A stretch of DNA of 64,000 bases from contig JALMLS010000138.1 of assembly GCA_038496445.1 (NCBI GenBank), positions 186,001 through 250,000 of the forward strand, written 5' to 3'. The translations under genes were made by a program, and so were the position numbers. A model generated the notes under the pieces. That model saw only the letters and a list, made by a program, of their open reading frames with translations, ran no database searches and was not told the DNA's origin. Below, one piece after another: positions 49,203 through 60,823 of this stretch (position 1 is its first letter; every line of letters begins with the position of its first letter). The DNA comes from Trichosphaerium sp. ATCC 40318. Taxonomy: Eukaryota > Discosea > Flabellinia > Trichosidae.

Positions 49203-52038
49203 TTAGCAAAACCTTAGAAGGACAGGGCTTAAAATAAAGTTGACAACACGTGCCACTCCTTGATTCAAATCTGTTAATGCCATTTCATCAATCTGATTCC
49301 ATTCTGTATTATCAAGTTGAATGTCATCATGTGTTTGTCCAGGGTTAAAGAAATCATCTCCACCACTGCTACCGCCATTATTATTTTGTACAATAGCTTG
49401 AGTATAATTATCTATACTCTCAACAATACTATCTGTTGAAGAAGGTTCCAGTGAATGTATACCCAAAGGACGTGTAATAAAATCTTCTTGTTGTTGATTG
49501 CTACTTTCATCATATTGTCTTTGTTGTTGAAATTGCTCTTGTAGACTAACAACACAAGCGTTATTAGTTTGTCGTTGTTGTTGATTGAAATTAACTACTA
49601 CTTCCTCGTCTTGAAATGGTCTCGCTGCTAGCGTTAAGTCATTCCTTATTGGAGTAGGTTGTAGTTGTTGTGGCAGCTGTTTGTCATCTAAAATGCCAAA
49701 TGCTTGTGCTTGTATCTTTGTTAACATTCGTATTACACTAGCCTTTCGAAAGGTTGAAGCACAGCTCTTTTGCTGATGTGGTGCAAAATCACGGTCAGGT
49801 GGTTCTTTTGGTGTGAATAATAGCTAAAGGTAACGTTAGAGTTATTCTTGAAAAAAAGCACGTGCCTTACAAACCTTCTTTGCAAGCCGCCATCTAAGTT
49901 AGAACAAAAAAAGTTACATTTGATGGTTGTTTAGATATCGCGATTACTCGGAGACTTACTGTTTTGATGCCTCTCTTAGTCTTTCCAAGACTACCACGAA
50001 CTCGTTAGGAGCATCAAGCTCAGAGAAAATCTGACAGAGAAATTAGAAGAGTAATTAAAGAATGAACCGAGTAAAAGGATATGACGCTTCTATTACACTA
50101 CATACCTCTAATAGCATTTTTATAAGGTGTACGCTTGTCAGTCGTATTTTGGAAAAAGTTTCTAACTTCTTAAAGCCGGAGAGAATCGTCTAAATCCAAC
50201 ACTGTTAACAGGATCCAACTTTTCCAAAAACAAACAGTAGAGCTCTTACAATATAGGCGTTACTTCGCTCTCCACAAGCCAGTTGGAATTTAGATCTTGT
50301 GTACATGAGCATCATACGTGTATGAAATCCTTTAATATCTTCAGAAAGGGCATCTGCTTGCATAAGCCTCAACTACAACAATATGAGTATACTTCGAAAT
50401 ACCGGTTTATAAAACTTTTCTATTATGTTTGTACCAAGCAGTTTGCCTTTTCACCTGGACTAAGTGGTTTACCTTTACTTGCAGCTTTGCGTATCTATGG
50501 AAGTCAGCAGTGCAATTCACAACAATTGTAATGTTTGTCATGTTGCTTAAACTAACAACCAACTAAACGAAAAAAAAAAGACGCAGCAAAAAAAGACAAA
50601 AGAGTAAGTACATCTGCGCTGACTTGTGACATCAAACATAATATTAGAGAAACTTTTTCATATCTTTTGAGCTTATGTAGTGCGCCTAAAATGAATTTAA
50701 AATCATGTGTTATTCTCTGACAACGTAACCAAATTCCTTTTTTTTTTTTTTGTTGAAATTACAGATTAATCTTTTGCCTTTACGTACCTTCACAAGATAC
50801 CATAAGCGAAACAGAAGTCTCCTGCATTCTTGTTATCCTAGATTTAGCAGACCCACCACCAAATTTTATTTCATGAAAATCAACCATTTTTAACACGTGA
50901 TTTTCTAGTTCTGTTCGTGACTCTATTTATTTTATCATTAGAAAAAACTAAACTTTATAATGTCGAACCTGGTGGTTTGATTTGTTTAAATTTTCTTGCT
51001 TGTTCACATGCTTGTCTTACGTATTGTACAGAAGGAGAAAGTTCTGTGTCGAAATATGTCATTACAGCAAGGAGAACATCACCCGCTGTGTTCGTTGTGA
51101 GTAGTCAAGATTAAAAGAGGTAATAAATATACGCACATGCTATTTTAAGATCAACGACATCATCAAGAAGTTTCCAGTGTTGCATGGCAAGCTGTTTCAG
51201 CTGGTTCTTCTGTTCGGTGTTTCCTGAAATAAAAGCTCCAAGTGCAGCAGCAGCATACGTTTGATATGATGTAGGACTCACTTCAAAAAAACAGTAAGTT
51301 CAATACCTTACTATAGAATTTCGTGCCTTTAGTGAGCGGTGCTCTTGTTGCATCAAGAGGTAACAGTACATCAGCAATGTGTGCAATATCGATATCATAT
51401 ACTGCATCGACATATGCATATACAACATTCGCATTCACCTAAAATAGAATCCCGTAAGCATTTTTGGCGTTTTTTCTAGTTTTTTTGAAAACAAGATTTC
51501 CTGCATTTGTTGTTTGTTAAATGGTAAATAAAAGACACAGATCAGTTATCAGTAGCTAAAGGTTATTTTAAAGCGATTTTGACTTTTGTTCCCAAAAAAC
51601 CTTTCTTAGACAAAGTTGTACAAAGAGCACCATACCATTTGCACGCCCACGTTTGAAGCAGATAACGTATGCGTCATGGCCTGATCTAAACTGTCGTTTT
51701 TATGTAATTCTGCGTTTTGTATTGTCTCCAATTGTTCTTGTTGTTTCTGTACGAGTGCCTCCAACTCTGCTATCCTATCTAGGTACTTTTGGCGATAGCC
51801 TGTAATTATCAGTACAAATTACGCGCGTTTGCGTACCTGGACGCGGTCCTCGCTTTTTTGGAGCAACGTAAATACATTCGCTGTTACTTTTCAAACACAC
51901 AGAGCAAGGTTGACCTATTTCGCTGTAAACTCGCTTGTTTAATAGGTATTTACCTCTATCACACTTATCATGTCGTTTACGGCACCTCAAACAAGCCTTC
52001 TTTGGTGTAAGCTTCCGTTTCTTCCGTGGCGGCTCCAT
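49203..52038 (-). CDS. Zn2Cys6 (Gal4-type) transcription factor
   Basis: The start at 52038 is MEPPRKKRKLTPKKACLRC. Joined across one short intron, the cluster is C-x2-C-x6-C-x5-C-x2-C-x6-C (CLRCRKRHDKC, then CSVCLKSNSEC), followed by the basic linker KKRGPRPG, so all six zinc ligands are present. The intron interrupts the cluster between Cys3 and Cys4. A coiled-coil-like Glu/Gln/Leu segment follows (about 51770-51680), then a helical middle with PTSYQTYAAAALGAF, and a C-terminal part rich in Gln/Asn and acids (about 49730-49260) typical of an activation domain. It is a nuclear DNA-binding regulator with unknown targets. Middle exon boundaries are only partly resolved. Confidence 0.85.
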
Positions 52039-52350
52039 ACACGCCCCGTTACGAATTGTGACGTCAAGAAAAACAATTAAGGCACAAAACCAAAACAGCT
52101 GTTTTGTTCGGACACTTCACCCAGAAAGATCCAAAGGTCATTAGATAGCTAACCATCCCAAAGTAGAGTAGATCTCCTTCGAACCTTCTTTGGCGTGTTC
52201 TAGAAATGGCATGCCAAGTACTTCTCTGTTTTAAAATGATTCCGATTGAAATACGCTTTATTTACATTATATAACATTTATGAATAGAAGACAATATAGT
52301 TCTGGCCAACGGTGCTGTTGGTCCATTTTAGGTTTTTTTGTTTTCCCTTT
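52039..52350. other. Intergenic between co-directional genes
   Basis: Holds the upstream region of the zinc-cluster gene and the 3' end region of the membrane-protein gene. No distinct motif seen. Confidence 0.45.
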
Positions 52351-53496
52351 TTATAAGAGCTTGTTTGCGTAGAATTTAGGGTCCTCGGTGCTTAGATATA
52401 AGCCGAGGATATAACAAACAAGTCCAAAAACTAAACAGAGAATAAGAAACTGCAAAATTTGTAATTTACATTTCTATTTTCTTTGGTACCTGCAATGATT
52501 GTATTCCATAATTCTACCTCGCTTCTCTCATACCATAAAATACCTGTATATGCCATGATAAACAATGTATTGATACGTACAAAGCCCAATGCGTATGGCT
52601 TGTACTCCTACAATTGAGTTAAAATAATATTTCGCTGTGCGGTACAGAATTTTTTTTCCTTCAAATAAATGTTGTCTTTTTCGTACTTTGAAAGGATACT
52701 CAACAATCGTAAGTAATGAAATACAAAGCGCAGATAATATGACACCACAGCAATACTCTAACGATCCTGCTATTGTGACCTCTGAGTAGTCATAGGCGGC
52801 AAACATTGTGCCAACACCCATTGTTGTAACAAACAATGCAATGAGAGGTAGAACTATACTCTAGTGAGCGTATGAACCAAATAAAACAATACAATATCGA
52901 TTTACACGTGAAAATCGTGAAATGTCACAAGTCATACAAAAACAGCAAGAAAGTCATTTTGTCGTTACCAAACTGCAATAACATGTACGTACACAGTATT
53001 CTATGCGCCCATTTATGCTTTAAGGCATCTCTAAAGTGGTATTACTTCGAGACCAAAATAAAATAGTGACAAAGTCTTTTTAACTCCCAATATGTCAAAA
53101 CCAGCCAATACGTACTTGGTCCTCATGAGCATGAACACGTTCACCAAGAACCATGGAGAAATAATGCCAAACATGTATCCGTATGCGTGAGCAGTGTCGT
53201 GGTGCTCATAGTGGTAGTGTGGGTCACCTGTTACATGTTAATAACGTGGGTACTTCTTATCAGTTAGATATTTAGATGAGATAGCTTACAAACGCGTTGT
53301 AGTACTGTAAAATGATTCAAAATGCTCACTTACCCCAATGATGGTTTACAACTCTTGAAATACCGCTTACTATATCTCCAATAGCTGGTGAGCGTTAATG
53401 TAACGTCTTACAGCTTCCCACGTCATAACAATTTAAAAAACGTACCTGCAGCAAATAAAACTAATGTAGCCACTTGAAGTACTGCAGCAGACCTCA
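52351..53496 (-). CDS. Multi-pass membrane protein of unknown family
   Basis: ATG 53496 begins MRSAAVLQVATLVLFAA, then a His-rich loop (HHWGDPHYHYEHHDTAHAYG), a helix (IISPWFLVNVFMLM), two more (LPLIALFVTTMGVGTMFAA and CCGVILSALCISLLTI), a helix near FIMAYTGILWYERSEVE, and a final one (FLILCLVFGLVCYILGLYL) before the stop at 52351. Five or six membrane helices in about 230-250 residues loosely recall the Frag1/DRAM/Sfk1 group, but no diagnostic motif was found. The His-rich loop could bind a metal ion. It diverges from the macrodomain gene with only 77 bases between start codons. Confidence 0.55.
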
Positions 53497-53573
53497 TTGT
53501 TGTTGAACTTGTTCTACTGTGACTTAAAAAGACTTGCTTATGGTGTATTTTGGTTTATTTTGTGAATAACACA

Positions 53574-56500
53574 ATGGCGCACAACAGACAGTCACGAGGT
53601 GACCGTAAACCTGTTGGGGGGTCTTCACAAACAGGAGAGCAACAGAGCGGCTTCAGCAAGTTCTTTTCCAAAGTAAAGGCTGTGTTGAACCCAACTGTAG
53701 AGTACGACATTAAATTTTTGCATTTGTGGTTTTTGGTTTTATTCTGTTGCGTTAATTTTAGCAGAGTTGGCGATGGATACGACGATCGATACTATCAACC
53801 ACGCGAAAAGCTTCCTCCGTTTAACAGAGTTGCTTATTGGAAGCAAGAATCAGCTTGGACACTCGCAGACAAACGTAGCAAGTATGTAGTTTGCAAGAGA
53901 GCGGTTTATACGCGTTTTTACCTTTATCACCCGTTCAAGAACTAAAATAACGGGTAAGGTATGAAACTGTCGAGTTCCTGCCTCTAGATGACTTGCCATC
54001 ATGGGCGGACGTTGCCGAATTAAATAAAGAAAGTTTGGGTACGACAACAAATTCTGCTTTAATACTTTTTATCGCTGCATACGCTTTATGAGATTGCCTT
54101 GTAGCGTTTTTCAAATAATAGATGCTATTACAACTTTTTGCAAGAGAATATTTGTATTAAATCGTATTCTAGACCGTAAACAAGCGGAAAGAGATGTTGA
54201 GGTTGCTAAATACAAGACTAAAGAGTTAAAAATCAAAGATCTAACTAATGATCCACATCCGTCTTCTTTCTTTCCACCAAGCGAGGAGATAAACCAGAAA
54301 GTATGCATATGGCAAGGCGACAGTACGTTATAAACTGGAAAAGCAACTAGACAAAACAGGAAGACGAATGTCACATTCCCTTTAGCCTAAACAGCTTCAT
54401 TTGTCTTTTATTTTTTGTTCTCTACAAAAAGGTACAATGCTCTAATAACCTTTACTAGTAACACGACTTGAAATTGATGCCGTTGTCAACGCTGCTAATG
54501 CTGCACTCGCTGGAGGAGGTGGAGGTATGTACCACTGTCATAGGATCAATTTGTACTCTAAAAGAAGTCATTCTTTGAATTGAACCATTTCGATTCATAC
54601 TGTCTTCTGGAGGCCTTCCGAAAAGTTTACTGTATTTAATATCTATTATAGTGGACGGAGCTATCCACAAGGCTGCAAGGGGAACGCTTAGACGTGAAGA
54701 AAAATCCCTCAATGGATGTAAAACTGGATTTACTAAAATTTCGAAAGGTCATGGTTTGCCCGCCTACTGTACGTACTCTTTGATCACGTGACTGGCTATT
54801 TTTATCATTATTCCATGTTTATGCTGTTTGTGTAGTTATTTTGCACACTGTCGGTCCACGGATGGGCTTTATGGACCGCAAACTCCCTAAGCGGAAGCTT
54901 GTTAGTTGTTATGAGACGTCCTTAGAGTTAGCAAAGAAATATGGCATTCGCACTCTTGTACGTTTTTTTTCTTACACTATTTGCTATAACAGTATTCTCA
55001 CTGTTGATTGTAGGCTTTTTGTTGTATTTCAACGGGTGTGTATGGTTATGATAATAAATTTGCAGCACACCATGCTATGGAAGGAGGTACGTAGAGCATT
55101 GGTCTCAACATTCAGTGGAATGTTAATACAAGCTAACAACACAACAGTACGAAGATGGCTTGAGACAGATGACAATGGTGATTATATTGATCGTGTTATA
55201 TTCTGTGTATTTGCAGATAAGGACAAGGAGTATTATTATAAATTTATTCCAATGTATTATCCTCCTGTATATGCTGATAGATATGTTAAAATGCCACACC
55301 ATATTGACGATTGGTACGTTTGTTTTTTTTTTCTGTTATTTCTTCATCTCTTGCCGTTTATCAACGTGATAATGTTTTAACATAGTACATAGGTGGACTC
55401 GCGTTGAAAAGAATTTTGCAGAGTGCCCAAAAAATGCGGACGATTTAATGGCAAGTGAAGCACTTTGAATTTGTTGTGGTCTTATTATCAAATATGTGAT
55501 ACTTACTTTTTTTTTAGTCTGCTATTAAAGGACTACATCAAGGATCTAATCTGGACCTCAGTGGACTAGATAAGTTTTTCGAAGAGCACATGGATGACAA
55601 GCGCCGAACAGAATTTTTTGAAGAGCTTCTACCTAAAATATTTAAGCTTGCTAAGAGGTATGATTGATTCTTTGAGTAAAATCGCCACTGTCACTTGTGA
55701 TGTCATTCAGCACGTGGCTCAAATTGTTAACCTGTTGTATTAGTGTTTCTACGATATTTGGCGCTAACAATAAGATCCCTTATTGCTACCAAGGTGATAA
55801 GAGAAAAGTCACAATTGGTCAGAAACAAGTATGTCTAAATACAAATTCGTCAATTTAACTTAATACTCTTTTGTGTGTGCTAACTGTATTATTAATAGAT
55901 TGCTGTTTTGACTGCTTGTGCATTTTTTTGTTGGCTACCAAAACAAACGTGCGTTTCTTTTATTTGTTCTTCGCTGTGGTCTTGAGGAGTTGTTCTGTAT
56001 TTTTATTAACCAATGGAATAGGTTCCATGGTCAAAAGTTATGTGAGAGTAACTTTTTTGATCTTTATCGCTCAACAGATACACCAGTTGAAAAAATTCCA
56101 ACAGTATGTAGAAACATTTAACATCTTCTTCTCGTTTAATCTCCTTTTTGTAGTCTCACGATCGCTTCCCTTCTGTCCCATTTAGTGATGATTATCCATG
56201 GGAAGCTGATTCCGATAGTGATTCAGATGATGACGATGACGATGATGATGACGATGACGATGACGACGATTTTGAAGATGGTAAAAAGCGAAAGAAACCA
56301 AGCCACTCAGATGAAGGTGACGAGGTCACAGTATCAGAAAACTCCGATGATGCCAGTGGCGAAGAGAAAGATGAAAAGAAGGATGTTAAGAGCAAGAAAT
56401 CATCTTCCAAGAAAAAGTCTGAGAAAGCAGAAGCCAGCAGTGATGAAGGAACAGAAGAGGAAGGTGAAAAACCTAAAGATAAAAAAGAAGCTTCAGAAGA

Positions 56501-58561
56501 AGATTCTGATACTGAAGTTAAAAAGACTAAAGCCACTAAGGCTGATGATAAAGGAGAGGATAGTGGTGATAGTGCTGAAGTCGAGAAGAAGTCATCGTCA
56601 AAGAAAAAAGGAAAAGAAGAAATGAGCGACGAAGAAGATGAGAAACCAAAGGAAAAGAAACCTAAGGTAACAAACTTTTTTTTTCCTAAATGTATAAGTT
56701 GCTAACAGTACTACCCAAGAAAAAGAAGAACAAACCATTGGTGCCTGCATACACAGATATCCAAGCAGCAAAGGTAACAAGCTAATAGTTTTATTAATGT
56801 AACTGACAGAGAATTAGTTAAATTCTTTCATTAATTACTTGAAAGTATCCACAAAATCTAGTACGTCTCATCTTGATTAACTTGATTACGCCTATTACGT
56901 GGTATTTATACTGGAACCTAGAAGCGCCTAAAGGCAATGTTACCTTTGTTCGTAATTCAAACTATGGACCAAAGATAAATTGGAAACAGAATTCACGTGT
57001 TGTTGGTGAACGTTTAGATTCTGAAACACTTCAGTTCTCAGCAGAAGGTACTCTTTAATAGCTTGGTACATTTTTAGTGATTAAACCTGTTTAATAGACC
57101 AAAGCACATTCCATGATAGCTGGCTTCAATTATATGAAACACCTCGTGTCTTTGGGTCATCTGTATTTAACGTACGCTTTTCTGACAAAGTTGGAACATA
57201 ATAATTGATATTGTCTTCTCTTAGTGGGATAAGGACTACATTACAACCTCTGAATCTAAAATTCTTGAATACAACGAGTTGTGGATAGCAACTTTATTTT
57301 GCCCTGCATTAAAGTACGTTATGACAAGCTCATTGCTTTGTACTTTTTGTAGAAAGGTTAATTTGACTTTACCGATTTTTTTTAGTCGCAAAGAGTGGTT
57401 AATGGTATCAGGCATACAAAGATATAATACTATTTCTGATGGACCAAAGTTTAAAGTCAGTTCTGTTACTGATGACACTCCATCGTACGTTGTTTTTAGT
57501 CGGCTCTTTAGAGCACAACAAACAAAAAAGCACATTTAGAGTTACACCTTTTCTGTTCTGTTTTTGCCTTTGTTGAAGGCTATCTACTGATAAGTCTTGG
57601 ATTGACATTAATGATTTTATGTTAGTGATAAGAATATTCGTGATACCCACATGGTATTCCTTACTCCTTACACATGCTCAAGCAAGGAACAAAAATCCCA
57701 GCTTAATAGAAGTCATATTACTATTGATCTGTTTAAAATGCATCGTATCATCGATGCTGGATCTGCATCTGTTAATCTTGTCATTGGTGACTGGGGATGT
57801 TCTAAAGCATTTAAAGGTGATATCAAGATCAAATCGCTTATGTGGATTATTGCTGCTTTGAGTACAGCTGAAGCTGAAAAGAAGCCTAGAATAACCTTCT
57901 CTAAAGAAATGCCTTTTGAGGTTAGTCACCCCTTTTTTGCTTTTTTATGAAGAAACTGCGTGATTTACTCACTTTATTTCTATTTTAGCAAGAGGTTGTC
58001 AAGATGTTACATACATTAAAGACTCAAGAGGTTGAGATGGGCCACTTGTACCGTATTCTTGCAACAGGCATTCCGGTACTATTTTTTGAAGGCATTCTAT
58101 TGAAGCTAATGTTATTGTGTTCTAGCTCCCTGAACATGAAGCAATGAAAAAGAAGGGTACACTACCAGATGATGTACAATTTGGTGATGTATACGATCGT
58201 CTAATGATTCGATTTAAAAAATGGAAGAAAGAGCGTGATGCTTTAAGAAAACAACATGTGCGCTTAAATACTTAAGTCATTATTTTTTCTTCTCTTCTCT
58301 TTGTTCTTTTCGCTCACTGACTGGTAACAAATAGGAGAGAGACCAAAAAATTAGACAAAAAGAGAGGGAGTGGCGCCAGAAACAACTAGAGAAACAGCGT
58401 AGAAGGCAGAAGAAACTGATGGAAAAGGAAGTATGTGAATCTTTCCCTTCTTTTTTTTGCTTTTTTTTTTGCTGGTTTTTAGTACTTATTAAGTTTAATA
58501 GGGTTATGATTCGGGTAGAGGAGGACATAGTAGCAGATCAAAACCAAAGTCTCCACAATAA
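53574..58561 (+). CDS. Macrodomain-PARG fusion protein with degenerate PARG signature
   Basis: The N-terminus [16 protein letters not shown] is followed by LPSWADV and a MacroD-type macrodomain: [35 protein letters not shown] and [10 protein letters not shown], the ADP-ribose-binding and hydrolase loops all intact. Directly after come PARG helical-region motifs ([37 protein letters not shown]), a long Asp/Glu/Lys-rich insert (about 56205-56670), and PARG C-terminal motifs ([41 protein letters not shown]). Where PARG enzymes have GGG...QEE, this reads FGSSVFN (about 57155) and TTSES (57241-57255), so catalysis by that half is doubtful. A Lys/Arg/Gln coiled tail ends SKPKSPQ at 58559. Around 20 exons. 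One frame change near 55953-55986 needs a weak 34-base intron or is a frameshift. Confidence 0.8.
54784..54791. promoter_or_regulatory. TCACGTGA palindrome (intronic)
   Basis: Perfect octamer in the macrodomain-PARG gene, in the intron just before the exon encoding the HTVGP loop. Confidence 0.35.
56205..56670 (+). repeat. Acidic/basic low-complexity insert (coding)
   Basis: A run of GAT/GAC codons gives about 20 consecutive acidic residues, followed by alternating Lys-rich and Glu/Asp/Ser-rich blocks ([12 protein letters not shown]). It lies between the helical and catalytic parts of the PARG region. Confidence 0.85.
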
Positions 58562-58945
58562 ATTACCCAAAAAAGATTTCCTTACACTTTTAGAATGTGT
58601 TCATTATTTCACTTCCGATACAAGCTGTTTCACGTCATGTACTCCCTACAGTTACTACTGGCGTTTAGCATGCTCTCAGACCTCACAATAAGTGTTATCT
58701 GTAAATATCCAGGTCAAACCCACCATGCTAGCCACGTAGAGTCAAACTGTGTCAGTTTCTTCCAAAACCTATTCAACAATTGCGTTGATAAATGCAGCCG
58801 CTTGTCTTAACACAGCGGACATTGTACCATAGAATGTAAAGAGGTATATGGTGCTGGTAGAACTAATTTTTACTCATTTAATCGATCTTTATATATTCTG
58901 GGTTTCAAACTACTGCAATCGATCATTTGTTTCTCATTTTGTTCA

Positions 58946-58953
58946 TCACGTGA
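58946..58953. promoter_or_regulatory. TCACGTGA palindrome
   Basis: Perfect octamer 385 bases beyond the macrodomain-PARG stop codon. Confidence 0.35.
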
Positions 58954-59211
58954 GCTTGTAGTTTTTTACCAAGCTAGAAGTACTTATTTTCTATATTATA
59001 CGTTACACGTTATTAGGCACGTATGAGTAGTGATAAACTAAAATGGGTAGCTCTTATAGATAATATATGTCACCTATCAATGACGTTCAGCAATTTACAA
59101 CTGTTTACGTCATTATTAAGTACAATTAACTTCAAACTAGGTACATAATATTGGTACTACTGTGATAACAAATCAATCCTCATAGCGTTCATCTCTGGGG
59201 TTAACTTGAAA

Positions 59212-59219
59212 TCACGTGA
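59212..59219. promoter_or_regulatory. TCACGTGA palindrome
   Basis: Perfect octamer 35 bases beyond the stop codon of the minus-strand gene that ends at 59254. Confidence 0.35.
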
Positions 59220-59253
59220 GAAGAAACCGAGAAATGTAAATAAAATCAAAACT

Positions 59254-60666
59254 TCAAACAATATGTACGTTAGGATTACATCTTAGCTGAGTTGATCCAG
59301 GGTACGCAATAGGCGTTGTTGGATATGGAAAGTCATTTGGGGCCATAAAATATGGCGCTTGCTCACCTAATTCATGTAGCGTTAGTCTATCAATACTTGG
59401 AACGGAGCAGCGTAAATATAAAGTTGTATTGTTGATATCTTAAGCGTTTAAGTACCTGAGACTCTATCAATGGTGATTGCTTCTCTAGGATCTTCAGAAT
59501 TGGTAGCAAGTAACCTATCATCGTCAAGTACAGTAAGACCGTGTACACCTGGAATTGATTCACCCAGTTGTGGAAGAGATGTTAATGTTATTTGATTCGG
59601 TATTACTGCAAACATAAGAGCTATATCTACTATCAAGATAGATGTACTAATACCACGATCAAAAGAGTTCGCCAAGTACATAATATCGCTACCACCACTT
59701 GTCACTAGTATTGTGAAAAACTCAAACAAGACATTGAAACAAGTTGTGAAAGAATAAAAAACATTGAGGCTGAGACACTTAGTCACGTACTTCCGTATAT
59801 TCTTTTCCCTGTAGCCGAAAGGGTTATAGCTATTACTTCTCTAGGAGATATACAATCATTGGTATTTGTGATATCAACGGTGTAACGGTCAATTGCCTCA
59901 GAAAAAGGACGGATTGCTACAAAACGAGTTTTGTCAATAAACTGGCCAAAGTGAATGTCTCTTGCTATAGACCCAGAACAAATCTCGGTATTATCAGGTG
60001 CTCTTACTGATACCCTCGCATTAGAATCTTCACTGAGTATAACGACAATCATCTCTCCGTCCAACGAAGGTACTAAATTGTATTAACTGAATTAAACCTT
60101 CCTTCATGAGATACACTCATAAACTAGAAAATAAGGCCGTACTGACTGCTACAACTCTTTCGGTGGTGCCTGGTGTAAGTGGGTAATCAGGTGTTAAACC
60201 AGTATTAGTGAGACCTACAACCAAGAGATTAGTTTGAAAGTGAGCATCGTTTGGGAGAGGAGTACCATTGAAGATTAAGTCTGTTGAGAATACCTCAACA
60301 ACATTGTTTGAGGCTGTACATTTCGTGTTCCTTTCCATCCATCTTGTCCAGAGTGGCGAAAAACGTTTACATGTAACCTCATTCAAACAAACTTTAAAAA
60401 CAATGAATGGGATGCCAAACGTACTGAGAGCATTACATAATCTAATTTTCGTTCCTTCGAGTTTGCACTAAATATTAAGTCCGTTATGTATTGGATGACT
60501 TCTATACTTTTAACGTACCATGTGCTATTACTTACCCTACATTTACTCTCAGTAGATTTTTATGGCTTTGACCATTCAACGCTCCGACAAACTGTACATG
60601 AAAAGTGGTTGGTGGAAACCTAATAGTGATATCTTCATGTTGGCTTAACGGGTTCCTTAACAGCAT
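59254..60666 (-). CDS. Unrecognised beta-rich protein
   Basis: Exons joined by frame read from a possible ATG at 60666 (MLLRNPLSQHEDITIRFPPT) through NVVEVFSTDLIFNGTPLPND, LPLTPGTTERVVAVS, MIVVILSEDSNARVSVRAPD, SGGSDIMYLANSFDRGIS, GVHGLTVLDDDRLLATNS and finally HELGEQAPYFMAPNDFPYP, with the stop at 59254. The alternating hydrophobic strands and turns with DDDR or NSED suggest a beta-propeller or stacked beta-sandwich. No signal peptide is visible from this start, and the true first exon may lie upstream in the short gap before the RCC1 gene. No family is assigned. Confidence 0.5.
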
Positions 60667-60823
60667 TAATAAAAGGCCGTCCGTTTGCTTATTTTCGCAA
60701 CTTGAGGTATGCACACGTGTTTTGAATATTGAAAAAACTGAACTAACTTGGTTACAGGGTTAGTCGGAGCAAAGTCGTAGTTAAAACATAAATATTAAGA
60801 TCAACAGCCAATATACGCAATTT

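Larger units (their letters stand above)
58562..59253. other. Intergenic, convergent 3' ends
   Basis: Nearly 700 bases with two TCACGTGA octamers (58946 and 59212). No convincing exon; small frames here are hydrophobic or cysteine-rich by chance. Confidence 0.5.

Noticed and set aside
49203-52038. Zinc-cluster gene as evidence that the genome is a fungus
   Set aside because: Full-length talin and a COMMD2-like gene in the same window do not fit crown fungi; the family is known outside fungi.
56192-56536. Minus-strand Ser-rich frame
   Set aside because: Antisense of the acidic insert of the macrodomain-PARG gene.
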